From Streptomyces typhae (lineage in GTDB: Bacteria; Actinomycetota; Actinomycetes; Streptomycetales; Streptomycetaceae): 64,000 nucleotides of DNA. Made by a program: the position numbers and the translations under genes. This document shows, in pieces, positions 11,877 to 20,569 of the stretch. The notes beneath the pieces were generated by a model. It did not search any database. It saw only the letters and a program-made list of their open reading frames with translations, and had not been told where the DNA came from. The stretch covers positions 186,001-250,000 of the forward strand of contig NZ_WPNZ01000012.1 in NCBI RefSeq assembly GCF_009755605.1, given 5' to 3'. How positions within the stretch are numbered: position 1 is the stretch's first letter; each line of letters opens with the position of its first letter.

Positions 11877-12983
11877 CTAGAGCGCGAGCAGCTCCTTGGT
11901 CGTGATGGTGAGTAGCTCGGGTCCGCCGTCCGCTTCGCAGCGGACGACGAGCGTGTCATCGATCCGGACCCCGCCCCGGCCCGGGAGATGGACCCCCGGT
12001 TCGACGGTGACCGGCACGCAAGCGTCCAGTTTACCCATGGCCGCGGGGGCCAACTGCGGGTCCTCGTCGATTTCGAGTCCGACCCCGTGCCCGGTGCGTG
12101 GAGGAAGTCCGTCCGCATGCCCCGCGGCGTCCAGCACATGGCGGGCCGCGCGGTCCACGTCACGGTACGCGGCACCGGGCACGAGGGCCTCCCGGCCGGC
12201 TCGCTGAGCGGCGAAGACGAGGTCGTACAGCTCGATCTGCCAGTCCGCGGGCGAGGTGCCGATGACGAAGGTGCGGCCGATCTCGCTGCGGTAGCCGCGG
12301 TAGCACGAGCCCAGGCAGACGGAGAGGAAGTCGCCCTCCTCGACCCTGCGGTCGGTGGGGCGGTGGCCGCCGCGCCCCGAGTTCGGCCCGGTGGCCACGG
12401 AGGTCGGGAAGGCGGGGCCGTCGGCGCCGTGGTCCACGAGGCGGCGCTCCAGCTCCAGGGCGAGATGCCGTTCCGTACGCCCGACCAGGATCGATTCGAG
12501 AAGCTCTCCCAGGGCCTGGTCGGCGATCTCGGCGGCGATCCGCAGACAGGAGATCTCCTCCTCGTCCTTGACGAGGCGGAGCTGCTCCACGCCGCACGCC
12601 AGGTCGGCCAGGCGCAGGGCCGGTGCCACCGACGTCAGCGCGTGGTGGCGGGCCACGGTCAGATGGTGCTCCTCCACGGCCAGCGTCTCGGCGCCCTGCG
12701 CCGCCGCCTGCCCGGCCGCGGCGACGACCGGGTCACCGCCGCGCGACTCCAGGACATGCGTCCGCAAGCCCGCGTCCGGCCGCTCCGCACCGGGTTCCTC
12801 CCCCGGCGGGCGCCCGCACACCAGCACGTCCTCGGTCCTGCCGAGCAGCAGCACCGCACCACTGGGCGCGGCCCCCGCGAGATACCGCACGTTCGCGGGC
12901 CGCGACACCACCGCCGCGGCACTCCCGCTCCCCGCACAGCGCTCCCTGAGCCGCTCCCTGCGCGCGGCGTACACCTCTGACAT
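11877..12983 (-). CDS. M24 (Xaa-Pro aminopeptidase-like) family protein with substituted metal ligands
   Basis: A 368-residue protein of the pita-bread M24 fold: an N-terminal creatinase-like domain (1-140) and a C-terminal peptidase domain (about 145-345), next to efp as Xaa-Pro peptidases often are. His299 (PPRTGHGVGLEIDE) and Glu328 (VTVEPGVHLPG) are present. The first Asp ligand, expected in a 'V-D-L-G' motif, is Cys223 (SVCLGSCYRGY); the second, expected in 'S-D-x-T-R', is Glu234 (RSEIGRTF); the last Glu is Asp342 (GVRIDDTLVV). Three of five ligands thus differ, so activity is doubtful or the metal chemistry altered. ATG 12981-12983. Family call is firm; enzymatic function is not. Confidence 0.88.
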   Translation of the reverse strand: MSEVYAARRERLRERCAGSGSAAAVVSRPANVRYLAGAAPSGAVLLLGRTEDVLVCGRPPGEEPGAERPDAGLRTHVLESRGGDPVVAAAGQAAAQGAETLAVEEHHLTVARHHALTSVAPALRLADLACGVEQLRLVKDEEEISCLRIAAEIADQALGELLESILVGRTERHLALELERRLVDHGADGPAFPTSVATGPNSGRGGHRPTDRRVEEGDFLSVCLGSCYRGYRSEIGRTFVIGTSPADWQIELYDLVFAAQRAGREALVPGAAYRDVDRAARHVLDAAGHADGLPPRTGHGVGLEIDEDPQLAPAAMGKLDACVPVTVEPGVHLPGRGGVRIDDTLVVRCEADGGPELLTITTKELLAL

Positions 12984-13049
12984 GGGGCGAGCCTATGAGC
13001 GCGCGGACGGACCGGCCGTTTCAGCGCGTCCGGACGGGGTGGTCGGCCG

Positions 13050-13982
13050 TCACCACTTCGGCGGGCTCGTGATGGCGCGGGCCAGGACGTCGTCCAGGAC
13101 TCGGGCCGTGGCGGGCACGTCGAGTTGGGAGTTGTCGATGATCGGGAGGCCCGAGCCGTACCAGCCGGCCATGCGGCCGTGGATGCGGGCCACCTCCTCG
13201 TCGGTGAGGCGGCGGTTGCCGCTGCGCTGGGAGTTGCGCTCCAGGACGACTTCCAGGCCCGGGAGCAGGACCACCGGCAGCAGACCCGGGCCCACGTGCC
13301 GTTTCCAGCCGCCGAGGCCGACGACCGGGCGGTCCGGGAAGACGGCGTCGTCGAGGACGCAGGAGATGCCGTTGGCCAGGAAGTTGCGCGCGGCGAAGCC
13401 GCAGGTGCGGCGGGCCAGGCGGTACTGCGCCTCGGAGTGGTCGTTCCAGCCCGACTGGGGGTCGGCGAAGCCCGAGCGGACCCACTCGCGCACGTCGTCG
13501 AGGCTGATGTGGGCCGTCGGCACGCGCCGGTGCTCGGCCCAGAACTTCGCCACGCTGGTCTTGCCCGCGCCCGCGGGTCCGATCAGGAGCACGGCGAGCG
13601 TCGTGGAGCCGGTGTCGGCAGGGGCGGCGCCGGGCGGCGGGCTCGGCATGGCCACGGGGCCGCCGGGCGGAAGCTGGATGTGGCCCGTGGTCTCGCGGAC
13701 CGGGGGAACCGGCGGGGCGGGTGGCGCCACCGGATGGCCGTGCGGACCCGCCTGGGCGTGCTGTGCCGCAGGAGCGTGCGGTGCCGCCGCGGGAGAGTGG
13801 GGTGCCGCCGCAGGAGCGTGCTGTGCCGCGGGGGCATGCGGCGCCGCGCGGCCCTGGGGGACGCCCGGTGCGGGCGGGGTCGCTGGGGCGCCCGGGTGAT
13901 GTGCGGCCTGGGACCAGCCGGTGGCCGGTCCGTGCCCCGGCTGAGGGGGCGGCGGCAGCGGAGACCCCACTGCGTGCTGCAT
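13050..13982 (-). CDS. P-loop ATP-binding protein with Pro/Ala-rich N-terminus
   Basis: Function unknown. Residues 1-125 are low-complexity Pro/Ala/His-rich (repeats of APAAQHA and SPAAAPH), probably disordered. From about 128 a kinase-like P-loop domain begins: LAVLLIGPAGAGKTSVAKFWAEH (Walker A), ISLDDVREWVRSGF with Asp-Asp after strand 2, VLDDAVFPDR, and NSQRSGNRRLTDEEVARIHGRM with arginines typical of a lid. This resembles AAA_33/zeta-toxin-like small-molecule kinases; the substrate cannot be inferred. ATG 13980-13982 has GGAG about 10 nt upstream. It lies alone between pepP-like and aro genes on the same strand. Confidence 0.85.
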   Translation of the reverse strand: MQHAVGSPLPPPPQPGHGPATGWSQAAHHPGAPATPPAPGVPQGRAAPHAPAAQHAPAAAPHSPAAAPHAPAAQHAQAGPHGHPVAPPAPPVPPVRETTGHIQLPPGGPVAMPSPPPGAAPADTGSTTLAVLLIGPAGAGKTSVAKFWAEHRRVPTAHISLDDVREWVRSGFADPQSGWNDHSEAQYRLARRTCGFAARNFLANGISCVLDDAVFPDRPVVGLGGWKRHVGPGLLPVVLLPGLEVVLERNSQRSGNRRLTDEEVARIHGRMAGWYGSGLPIIDNSQLDVPATARVLDDVLARAITSPPKW

Positions 13983-14054
13983 CCGGTGCCACTCCGTCTC
14001 GTACGACTGCTGGTGGGGGCGGCAGCCGGGGCCACCCTTACCGAACGGTACCGT

Positions 14055-14084
14055 CCCCGGCCGACGTTGTGTGAACGGCCGGGG
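14055..14084 (-). terminator. hairpin after aroKB
   Basis: A perfect 9-bp GC stem (14055-14063 with 14076-14084) with a 12-nt loop sits 70 nt beyond the aroKB stop on the minus strand. There is no clear T-tract, so termination efficiency is uncertain. Confidence 0.5.
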
Positions 14085-14153
14085 CGGTCACGGAGTGCCC
14101 GTGGCTTGTTCGTTCCGCACCCGAGTCCGCCCGTAACGGGGCGGACCGGACGG

Positions 14154-15827
14154 TCAGTCGGCGACTTCCCCGTACGCGGCGAGCAGCACCGCCGGGTCCG
14201 GGCCCTCCAGGACGGTCGGCTTGGCCAGACCGTCCAGGACGATGAAGCGCAGCAGGTCACCGCGGGACTTCTTGTCGACCTTCATGGTCTCCAGGAGCTT
14301 GGGCCACTGGTCGTAGCGGTAGCTCAGCGGCAGTCCGACGGACTCCAGGACGGCGCGGTGCCGGTCGGCGGTCGCGTCGTCCAACCGGCCGGCCAGGCGG
14401 CCGAGTTCGGCCGCGAAGTGCATGCCCACGGCGACGGCCGCGCCGTGCCGCCACTTGTAGCGCTCGTTCTTCTCGATGGCGTGCGCCAGCGTGTGCCCGT
14501 AGTTGAGGATCTCCCGGAGACCGGACTCCTTCAAGTCACCGGAGACGACCTCCGCCTTCACCTTGATAGAGCGTTCTACCAGCTCGGCAGTGTGCGGTCC
14601 TGCGGGCGTGCGCGCCGCCTCCGGGTCGGCCTCGATCAGGTCGAGGATGGCCGGATCGGCGATGAACCCCGCCTTGATGATCTCCGCGAGCCCGGAGACG
14701 TAGTCGTGCACCGGCAGCGAGTCCAGGGCTGCCAGGTCGCACAGGACGCCCGCGGGCGGGTGGAAGGCGCCCACCAGGTTCTTGCCCTCGGCGGTGTTGA
14801 TGCCGGTCTTGCCGCCGACCGCCGCGTCCACCATGCCGAGCACCGTCGTCGGCACGGCGACCCAGCGCACCCCGCGCAGCCAGCTCGCCGCGACGAATCC
14901 GGCCAGGTCGGTGGTGGCGCCGCCCCCCACTCCCACGATCACGTCGGTGCGGGTGAAACCGGACTGGCCGAGCGCCTTCCAGCAGTACGCGGCGACCTCG
15001 GCGGTCTTGGCCTCCTCCGCGTTGGGCACCTGTACGGCCACGGCCTCGTACCCCTGGTCGGCCAGGTCCTGGCGCAGCGCCTCACCGGTCTCGGCGAGCG
15101 CCTCGGGGTGGATGACGGCGACCCGCTTGGCCGCGTCGCCGATCAGTCCGCCGAGCTCACCGAGCAGTTGCCGCCCGACGAGCACCTCGTACGGCTCGGT
15201 GCCCGCCGTGCCGCCGACGTGGATTCTTGTTACTTGGCTTGACATCGGGTCCTCCGGCCGGGCGCCCAGGGGTCGTCCCCCGGGAATCGCAGCCAACTCC
15301 AGGGCGTCGAGGATCGCTTCCGCGACCTCTTCGGGGGTGCGGTCGTCCGTGGCGACGACGGCACGGGCGACTTCTTCGTACAGATGGCGGCGCGCCTCCA
15401 TCAGCTCGCGCCACTGCTTGCGCGGGTTGACGGCGAGCAGCGGGCGGGCGGTGTTCAGGCCGACCCGCCGCACGGCCTCCTCGACGTCCATCGACAGATA
15501 GACGACGGGCAGGTCCCGCAGCAGCGCCCGGGTGCCCTCGTCGAGGATCGCGCCGCCACCGAGGGCGAGCACTCCGGGGTGGGCGGCGACGGCGGCGCGC
15601 ACGGCGGCCCGCTCCCGCTCCCGGAAGTAGGGCTCGCCCTCGTCGACGAAGATGTCGGCGATCTCGCGACCCTCGGCCGCCACGATGTCCGCGTCGGTGT
15701 CCCGGTAGGCCACGCCGAGCCGCTCGGCGAGCAGCGCGCCCACCGTGGACTTGCCCGAGCCCATCGGACCGACGAGCACGACCTTCGGCCCGCCCGCGAC
15801 GACCGGCCCCGTCGGGCCGCCGGTCAC
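14154..15827 (-). CDS. aroKB: fused shikimate kinase / 3-dehydroquinate synthase (AroK-AroB)
   Basis: One uninterrupted frame of 557 residues carries two shikimate-pathway enzymes. Residues 1-175 are shikimate kinase: P-loop VLVGPMGSGKSTVG, then DTDADIVAAEG, FRERERAAV, LALGGGAI. Residues 195-557 are dehydroquinate synthase: VGVGGGATTDLAGFVAA, VPTTVLGMVDAAVGGKTGIN, the metal and active-site region LNYGHTLAHAIE. A linker of about 20 residues (LAAIPGGRPLGARPEDP) joins them with no stop codon. In S. coelicolor these are, to my knowledge, separate genes. The GTG start (15825-15827) overlaps the aroC stop as GTGA. A Shine-Dalgarno and ATG at the junction could also give free AroB of 363 residues. 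Confidence 0.9.
   Translation of the reverse strand: MTGGPTGPVVAGGPKVVLVGPMGSGKSTVGALLAERLGVAYRDTDADIVAAEGREIADIFVDEGEPYFRERERAAVRAAVAAHPGVLALGGGAILDEGTRALLRDLPVVYLSMDVEEAVRRVGLNTARPLLAVNPRKQWRELMEARRHLYEEVARAVVATDDRTPEEVAEAILDALELAAIPGGRPLGARPEDPMSSQVTRIHVGGTAGTEPYEVLVGRQLLGELGGLIGDAAKRVAVIHPEALAETGEALRQDLADQGYEAVAVQVPNAEEAKTAEVAAYCWKALGQSGFTRTDVIVGVGGGATTDLAGFVAASWLRGVRWVAVPTTVLGMVDAAVGGKTGINTAEGKNLVGAFHPPAGVLCDLAALDSLPVHDYVSGLAEIIKAGFIADPAILDLIEADPEAARTPAGPHTAELVERSIKVKAEVVSGDLKESGLREILNYGHTLAHAIEKNERYKWRHGAAVAVGMHFAAELGRLAGRLDDATADRHRAVLESVGLPLSYRYDQWPKLLETMKVDKKSRGDLLRFIVLDGLAKPTVLEGPDPAVLLAAYGEVAD
15243..15255 (-). promoter_or_regulatory. internal ribosome binding site and start for AroB inside aroKB
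   Basis: GGAGGA on the minus strand (15255-15250) lies 4 nt before ATG (15245-15243), which begins MSSQVTRIHVGG, the normal AroB N-terminus. It is a good site in an ideal position, so both the fusion and free AroB may be made from one mRNA. Confidence 0.7.
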
Positions 15828-17008
15828 CGGATCTGCAGGTTGTCGAGGTACGACCGCACGTTGCGGCGGGTCTCCGGCACGCTGTCGCCGCCGAACTTCT
15901 CCGCCACCGCGTCCGCGAGCACCAGCGCCGTCATGGCCTCGGCCACGATCCCGGCCGCCGGGACGGCGCACACGTCGGAGCGCTGGTGGTGCGCCTTGGC
16001 CGCTTCGCCGGTGGTCACGTCGATGGTGGCGAGGGCGCGCGGCACCGTCGCGATGGGCTTCATCGCGGCCCGTACGCGCAGCAGCTCACCGGTGGTCAGG
16101 CCGCCCTCGGTGCCACCGGAGCGGCCGGTGGCGCGGCGGACGCCGTCGTCGGTGGCGACGATCTCGTCGTGCGCCTTGGAGCCGGGCACGCGGGCGAGTT
16201 CGAAGCCGTCGCCGAGCTCGACCCCCTTGATCGCCTGGATGCCCATGAGGGCGGCGGCGAGCCGCGCGTCCAGGCGGCGGTCCCAGTGCACGTGCGAGCC
16301 GAGGCCCACCGGGACGCCGTACGCGAGCACCTCGACGACGCCGCCGAGGGTGTCGCCGTCCTTGTGGGCCTGGTCGATCTCCGCGACCATCGCCTTCGAG
16401 GCGTCGGCGTCCAGGCAGCGCACCGGGTCCGCGTCCAGCTTCTCGACGTCGGCGGGGGTCGGGTACACGCCGTAGGGGGCCTTGGCCGCGGCCAGCTCCA
16501 CCACGTGCGAGACGATCTCGATCCCGGCCGTCTCCTTCAGGTAGGAGCGGGCCACCGCGCCGAGCGCGACCCGGGCCGCGGTCTCGCGTGCGGAGGCGCG
16601 CTCCAGGACGGGCCGGGCCTCCTCGAAGCCGTACTTCTGCATGCCGGCGAGGTCGGCGTGGCCGGGCCGGGGGCGGGTCAGCGGCGCGTTGCGCGCCTGC
16701 GCGGCGAGCTCGTCGGGGTCGACCGGGTCGGCGGCCATGACCTGTTCCCACTTGGGCCACTCGGTGTTGCCCACCATGACCGCGACGGGCGAGCCCATGG
16801 TGAGGCCGTGGCGCACGCCGCCGAGGAAGGTGACCTCGTCGCGCTCGAACTTCATCCGGGCGCCGCGCCCGTAGCCGAGCCTGCGGCGGGCGAGGTGGTC
16901 CGCCACCATGTCCGTGGTGATCGGGACGCCGGCCGGAAGGCCCTCCAGCGTCGCCACCAGTGCGGGTCCGTGCGACTCCCCCGCGGTCAGCCAACGCAAC
17001 CTGCTCAA
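15824..17008 (-). CDS. aroC: chorismate synthase
   Basis: Converts EPSP to chorismate with reduced FMN, the last common step to aromatic amino acids. The 394-residue product begins SRLRWLTAGESHGPALVATLEG and has the family signatures GRGARMKFERDEV, RPRPGHADLAG and the C-terminal RSDVCAVPAAGIVAEAM. Start is TTG at 17006-17008, supported by GAGGAG 5 nt upstream and by family alignment; no ATG or GTG fits. Its stop overlaps the aroK start (GTGA), so synthase and kinase are translationally coupled. A gap of 240 nt separates it from aroE. Confidence 0.95.
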   Translation of the reverse strand: MSRLRWLTAGESHGPALVATLEGLPAGVPITTDMVADHLARRRLGYGRGARMKFERDEVTFLGGVRHGLTMGSPVAVMVGNTEWPKWEQVMAADPVDPDELAAQARNAPLTRPRPGHADLAGMQKYGFEEARPVLERASARETAARVALGAVARSYLKETAGIEIVSHVVELAAAKAPYGVYPTPADVEKLDADPVRCLDADASKAMVAEIDQAHKDGDTLGGVVEVLAYGVPVGLGSHVHWDRRLDARLAAALMGIQAIKGVELGDGFELARVPGSKAHDEIVATDDGVRRATGRSGGTEGGLTTGELLRVRAAMKPIATVPRALATIDVTTGEAAKAHHQRSDVCAVPAAGIVAEAMTALVLADAVAEKFGGDSVPETRRNVRSYLDNLQIR

Positions 17009-17248
17009 CGGTGCTCCTCGATGCTCGCGCCTGGGACTGCTTTCGGCGCAACCGGGAGGTGTGGCCCCGGCCGGCCGCCCTCTGATCCTCCCATGCCCGG
17101 GGGCCCGGTCAGGAGCCCGGTCCACCTGACGGACGGGCAAAAGCGCAGACGGCACGGGTTGCGGCGGGCCCGGCGCGGACCGGGACCGGCCGCCCGAAAC
17201 CGCCCGGGACATTCCGCCGTGCGCTCCGGTGCCGACCGTGCCGCCTGC

Positions 17249-18079
17249 TCAGCGCTCCGCCAGCGCCCGCTCCCCGGCCTTCCGCATCGCGTCGAGCGGG
17301 CCCGGCTCCCGGCCCGTCATCTGCTCGACTTGCAGCACGGCCTGGTGGACGAGCAGATCGAGCCCGCTGACGACGGCGCCGCCGTACGCCGACCAGCGGG
17401 CGGCGAGTTCGGTGGGCCACGGGTCGTAGAGGACGTCGAAGAGGGTGGCGGGACGCTCCGGCACCACGTGGGACAGGGCGTCCGTGGCGCCTGCCGGGGT
17501 GGTGGCGACGACCAGCGGGGCGTGCAGTGCCCGCGCGGCGTCCGCCCAGTCGGCGACGCGCACCTCGATGTCGAGCCGCTCGCCCCACTGCCGCATCTCG
17601 GCGGCGCGGGCCTCGCTGCGGACGTAGGCGACGACCTCGCCGGTGCAGATCCGGGCGAGCGCGGCGAGTGCGGAGGACGCCGTGGCGCCCGCCCCGAGGA
17701 TCGCCGCGGACTCGACCTGTTCGATTCCGCGTTCCCGCAGGGCCGCGACCATGCCGGGAATATCGGTGTTGTCGCCGACGCGTCGGCCGTCCGCCGTGCA
17801 CACGACGGTATTCACGGCCTCGACGGCAGCCGCGGTCTCGCTGATCTCGTCGAGGAGTGGAATCACCGCCCGCTTGAGCGGCATGGTCAGGGAGAGACCG
17901 GCCCATTCGGGACCGAGCCGCCCGAAGAATTCGGGCAGCCCCGCCTCGTCGATCTCGAATCGGTCGTACGACCAATCGGCAAGGCCCAGTGCCTCGTACG
18001 CGGCGCGGTGCAGGACCGGCGAGAGGGAGTGGGCGATGGGAGAGCCGAGCACGGCCGCTCGGCGCTGCTGCGCGCTCAT
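17249..18079 (-). CDS. aroE: shikimate dehydrogenase
   Basis: NADPH-dependent reduction of 3-dehydroshikimate to shikimate. The 276-residue protein has the substrate domain with SPIAHSLSPVLHRAAYEALGL, the catalytic Lys/Asp region SLTMPLKRAVIPLLD and GDNTDIPGM, and a Rossmann domain with AAILGAGATASSALAAL. ATG at 18077-18079 overlaps the mltG stop (ATGA). It thus sits in a transcript mltG-aroE, then aroC-aroKB on the same strand. The order ruvX-mltG-aroE-aroC is a conserved actinobacterial arrangement. Confidence 0.95.
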   Translation of the reverse strand: MSAQQRRAAVLGSPIAHSLSPVLHRAAYEALGLADWSYDRFEIDEAGLPEFFGRLGPEWAGLSLTMPLKRAVIPLLDEISETAAAVEAVNTVVCTADGRRVGDNTDIPGMVAALRERGIEQVESAAILGAGATASSALAALARICTGEVVAYVRSEARAAEMRQWGERLDIEVRVADWADAARALHAPLVVATTPAGATDALSHVVPERPATLFDVLYDPWPTELAARWSAYGGAVVSGLDLLVHQAVLQVEQMTGREPGPLDAMRKAGERALAER

Positions 18080-19956
18080 TGGCCCTTCTGTTCCTGGAGG
18101 TTTTCCTCGTACTTCTTGCGGTTCCGGTTCTGTTCCTCGTTCGTCTCCGCGAAGAGCGTCTCGTCCTCGCTGACCGACACGAAGTAGTACCAGTTGCCCT
18201 TCTCCGGATTCAGGGCGGACTTGATCGCGACCGCGCCCGGATTGCCGATCGGTCCGGGCGGCAGCCCCTTGATCTTGTACGTGTTGTACGGGTCCTTGAG
18301 CTGGCGGAGCTGGTCGACGGAGCCGATGGCGAGCTTGGACTGGCCCTTCAGGTAGTTGACCGTCGAGTCGAAGTCCAGGAGGCCGTAGGTCTCGGTGTTG
18401 CCGGGCTTGAGACGGTTGTAGACGACCGTCGCGACCTTCTCGAAGTCGTGCTTGTACTTGCCTTCGGCCTGCACGAGGCTGGCGACCGTGACGACCTGGA
18501 GCGGGTTCTTCAGGTTCAGCTGCGCGGCCTGCTCCTCGACGCCCATCGCGTCGTACCTGGTGGTGGCCTCGGCCACCATCTTGCGCAGGACTTCCTCGGG
18601 CTTCTGGCCCTTGGCGACGGGGTAGCTGGAGGGGTAGAGGAAGCCCTCGAGGGGGTCCTTGGCCTCGCTGCTGATGTTGTCCGATGCCCACTTGGGCAGC
18701 CCCAGGTTCCGCCACTGCTTGTGCGCGATGTCCTTGGTGGCGCCCTTTTTGAGTTTCAGCCGCTCGTCGATCTGCTCGTACACCCAGATATTCCGTTTGC
18801 CTTCCGGAATGATGAGGTTGTTACGGCTCTTCGGGCTGAGCATCAATTCGAGTGCGGAGGCCGCGGACATCTCTTTCTTCAGGGTGTAGACGCCCGCCTG
18901 GATCTTCTGTCCGTCCGGGTTCTTGCCCTGCGCGGAGACGAAGGCGTCGACGCTCTTGACGACCCCGGCCTCCTTGAGTTTCTGGCCGATGACATAGCCG
19001 CCGGAGCCCTTGTCGATGGCCACCGTGGCCGTGCCGCTGCCGTCACCGGAGAAGTCCGGCGCCGTGCCAAAACGATCCTGGTAGAACTGGTAGCCGAAAT
19101 AGCCGATGCCGCCGAGTCCACCGGCGAAGACCACCGCCACCACCAGGCAGGCGCAGCCGTTGCGCTGCTTCCTCTGTTTCTTGCCGCCGCGCCCGCGCCG
19201 GTCACCGCGGCCACCGCCGCGCCCCGGCTCGTCGGGGTCGTCGGCGTCGTCATCGTCGTCGCCGCTGAAGAAGGCGTGCTCCCCCTGATCGGGCCCGGGG
19301 TCCCAGTCGGTCTCCGGATCCGGCTCGGGCGTGGGACGGCGGCGGCCCGGAGGCTCAGGCGGCGGGTAGGCGTCCGAGGTGCCGTAGTAGTCGGGGCGCT
19401 CTTCGGAGTAGCCGCCCGAGGGCTGCCCGCCGTAGGGGTCGGCCGGGTCACCGCCGTAGGGGACCTGCCCGGGCTGTCCACCGTCCCAACCGCCGTCCTG
19501 CGCCTGGCCGCCTCCGCCGTACTGGGCGGCCTGCGCCTGTGCGTGGGCGCCCGATTCGTACGGCGATTCGTTGTACTGCTGCTGGTCGTAACCCTGCTGA
19601 GCGTAGCCCTGGCTCTGCCCCGGCTGCTGTCCGGTGGCCCAATCAGCGTACGGAGCCTGCTGCTGGTGCTGTGTCTGCTGCTGGTGGGGCTGGTGCTGCT
19701 GTGCTTGCTGCTGGGGGTGGGGCTGGTCCTGGTGCGGCTGCTGGGGGTGGGGCTGGTCCTGGTGCGGCTGCTGGGGGTGGGGCTGGTGCGGGTGCTGCGC
19801 GTGCTGCGGATGCTGAGGGTGCTGCGGGTCGTACTGCCCCTGGCCGCCGTAGGGGGACTGGCCTGCGGCCTGCTGTCCTCCCCATCCGCCGTCCCCGTAC
19901 AACGGGTCCTCGGGATGCCACGGTTCGGAGCCTGGGCCCCGGCCATACTCAGTCAT
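18076..19956 (-). CDS. mltG: endolytic murein transglycosylase MltG (YceG family)
   Basis: Cleaves nascent glycan strands, setting peptidoglycan chain length. The 626-residue product has a very long cytoplasmic N-terminus (1-265) rich in Gln, His, Pro and Gly, including repeats of HPQQPHQDQP (about 57-90), an acidic run SGDDDDDADD, and basic RRGRGGKKQRKQR before one transmembrane segment (about 267-290, GCACLVVAVVFAGGLGGIGYF). The YceG domain follows, with LEGFLYPSSYPV (Glu437) and ASLVQAEGKYK whose Glu498 is the likely catalytic residue, then VVYNRL. The catalytic part is ordinary; the N-terminus is low-complexity and probably species-variable. ATG 19954-19956. Confidence 0.93.
   Translation of the reverse strand: MTEYGRGPGSEPWHPEDPLYGDGGWGGQQAAGQSPYGGQGQYDPQHPQHPQHAQHPHQPHPQQPHQDQPHPQQPHQDQPHPQQQAQQHQPHQQQTQHQQQAPYADWATGQQPGQSQGYAQQGYDQQQYNESPYESGAHAQAQAAQYGGGGQAQDGGWDGGQPGQVPYGGDPADPYGGQPSGGYSEERPDYYGTSDAYPPPEPPGRRRPTPEPDPETDWDPGPDQGEHAFFSGDDDDDADDPDEPGRGGGRGDRRGRGGKKQRKQRNGCACLVVAVVFAGGLGGIGYFGYQFYQDRFGTAPDFSGDGSGTATVAIDKGSGGYVIGQKLKEAGVVKSVDAFVSAQGKNPDGQKIQAGVYTLKKEMSAASALELMLSPKSRNNLIIPEGKRNIWVYEQIDERLKLKKGATKDIAHKQWRNLGLPKWASDNISSEAKDPLEGFLYPSSYPVAKGQKPEEVLRKMVAEATTRYDAMGVEEQAAQLNLKNPLQVVTVASLVQAEGKYKHDFEKVATVVYNRLKPGNTETYGLLDFDSTVNYLKGQSKLAIGSVDQLRQLKDPYNTYKIKGLPPGPIGNPGAVAIKSALNPEKGNWYYFVSVSEDETLFAETNEEQNRNRKKYEENLQEQKGQ
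19711..19787 (-). repeat. 30-bp tandem repeats in the mltG N-terminal coding region
   Basis: Two identical 30-nt units (19711-19740 and 19741-19770) plus 17 nt of a third (19771-19787) encode a ten-residue His/Pro/Gln repeat. The period is a multiple of three, so copy-number change would keep the frame. Confidence 0.9.
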
Positions 19957-20081
19957 CGATCCCCTACGAGCCGCGAGGCGGGGGCCGCCTGCCGGAGGTC
20001 AGGGCAACCGTTCCGCCTCTTGATGCTGTGCGGCAGCTGTTCGAACGCCGCCGCATCGCGCGGAACGTTACCGTATCGCGA

Positions 20082-20558
20082 TCAGATGACCACTTCGACG
20101 CCCTCGCCAGGGGCCCTGCCTGACGCCCGTTCGGACTCCAGTGCCTGCTGCAGGATCACCACGGCGGCCGCTTGATCGATGACAGACCTGCCCTTTTTGG
20201 ACTTCACGCCGGAGGCGCGCAGGCCTTGACTGGCCGTCACTGTGGTCATCCTCTCGTCCACGAGCCTCACCGGAACGGGCGCAATGCCCGCGGCGAGCTC
20301 CCCCGCGAAGCCACGGACCTTGACGGCGGCCGGGCCCTCGCCCCCCTTGAGGGAGCGCGGGAGCCCGACGACGACCTCGATCGGCTCGTACTCCTCGACG
20401 AGTTGCCGCAGCCGCCGATGGGCGGCCGGGACGTCGCGTCCCGGCACGGTCTCCACCGGCGTGGCGAGGATCCCGTCGGGGTCGCACGAGGCGACCCCGA
20501 TCCGGGCGTCCCCGACGTCGATCGCGAGCCTGCGCCCGCGCCGGATGCCTTCGGTCAT
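20082..20558 (-). CDS. ruvX: YqgF/RuvX family Holliday-junction resolvase-like protein
   Basis: Member of the RNase H-fold YqgF family, linked to pre-16S rRNA 5' maturation in E. coli and predicted as a Holliday-junction resolvase. The 158-residue product shows the acidic active-site motifs LAIDVGDARIGVAS (Asp near 14), VVGLPRSLKGGEG and VRLVDERMTTVTA (Asp-Glu), plus the C-terminal IDQAAAVVILQ. ATG 20556-20558 lies 11 nt after the alaS stop. alaS-ruvX-mltG-aroE is a conserved gene order, so co-transcription is likely. RNA versus DNA substrate cannot be decided from sequence. Confidence 0.93.
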   Translation of the reverse strand: MTEGIRRGRRLAIDVGDARIGVASCDPDGILATPVETVPGRDVPAAHRRLRQLVEEYEPIEVVVGLPRSLKGGEGPAAVKVRGFAGELAAGIAPVPVRLVDERMTTVTASQGLRASGVKSKKGRSVIDQAAAVVILQQALESERASGRAPGEGVEVVI

Positions 20559-20569
20559 CGGTGCGTGCC

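Noticed and set aside
12355..15242. Plus-strand frames opposite the P-loop gene and aroB
   Set aside because: They run across several unrelated minus-strand genes and gaps, lack ribosome sites and show repetitive Ala/Gly/Arg composition.
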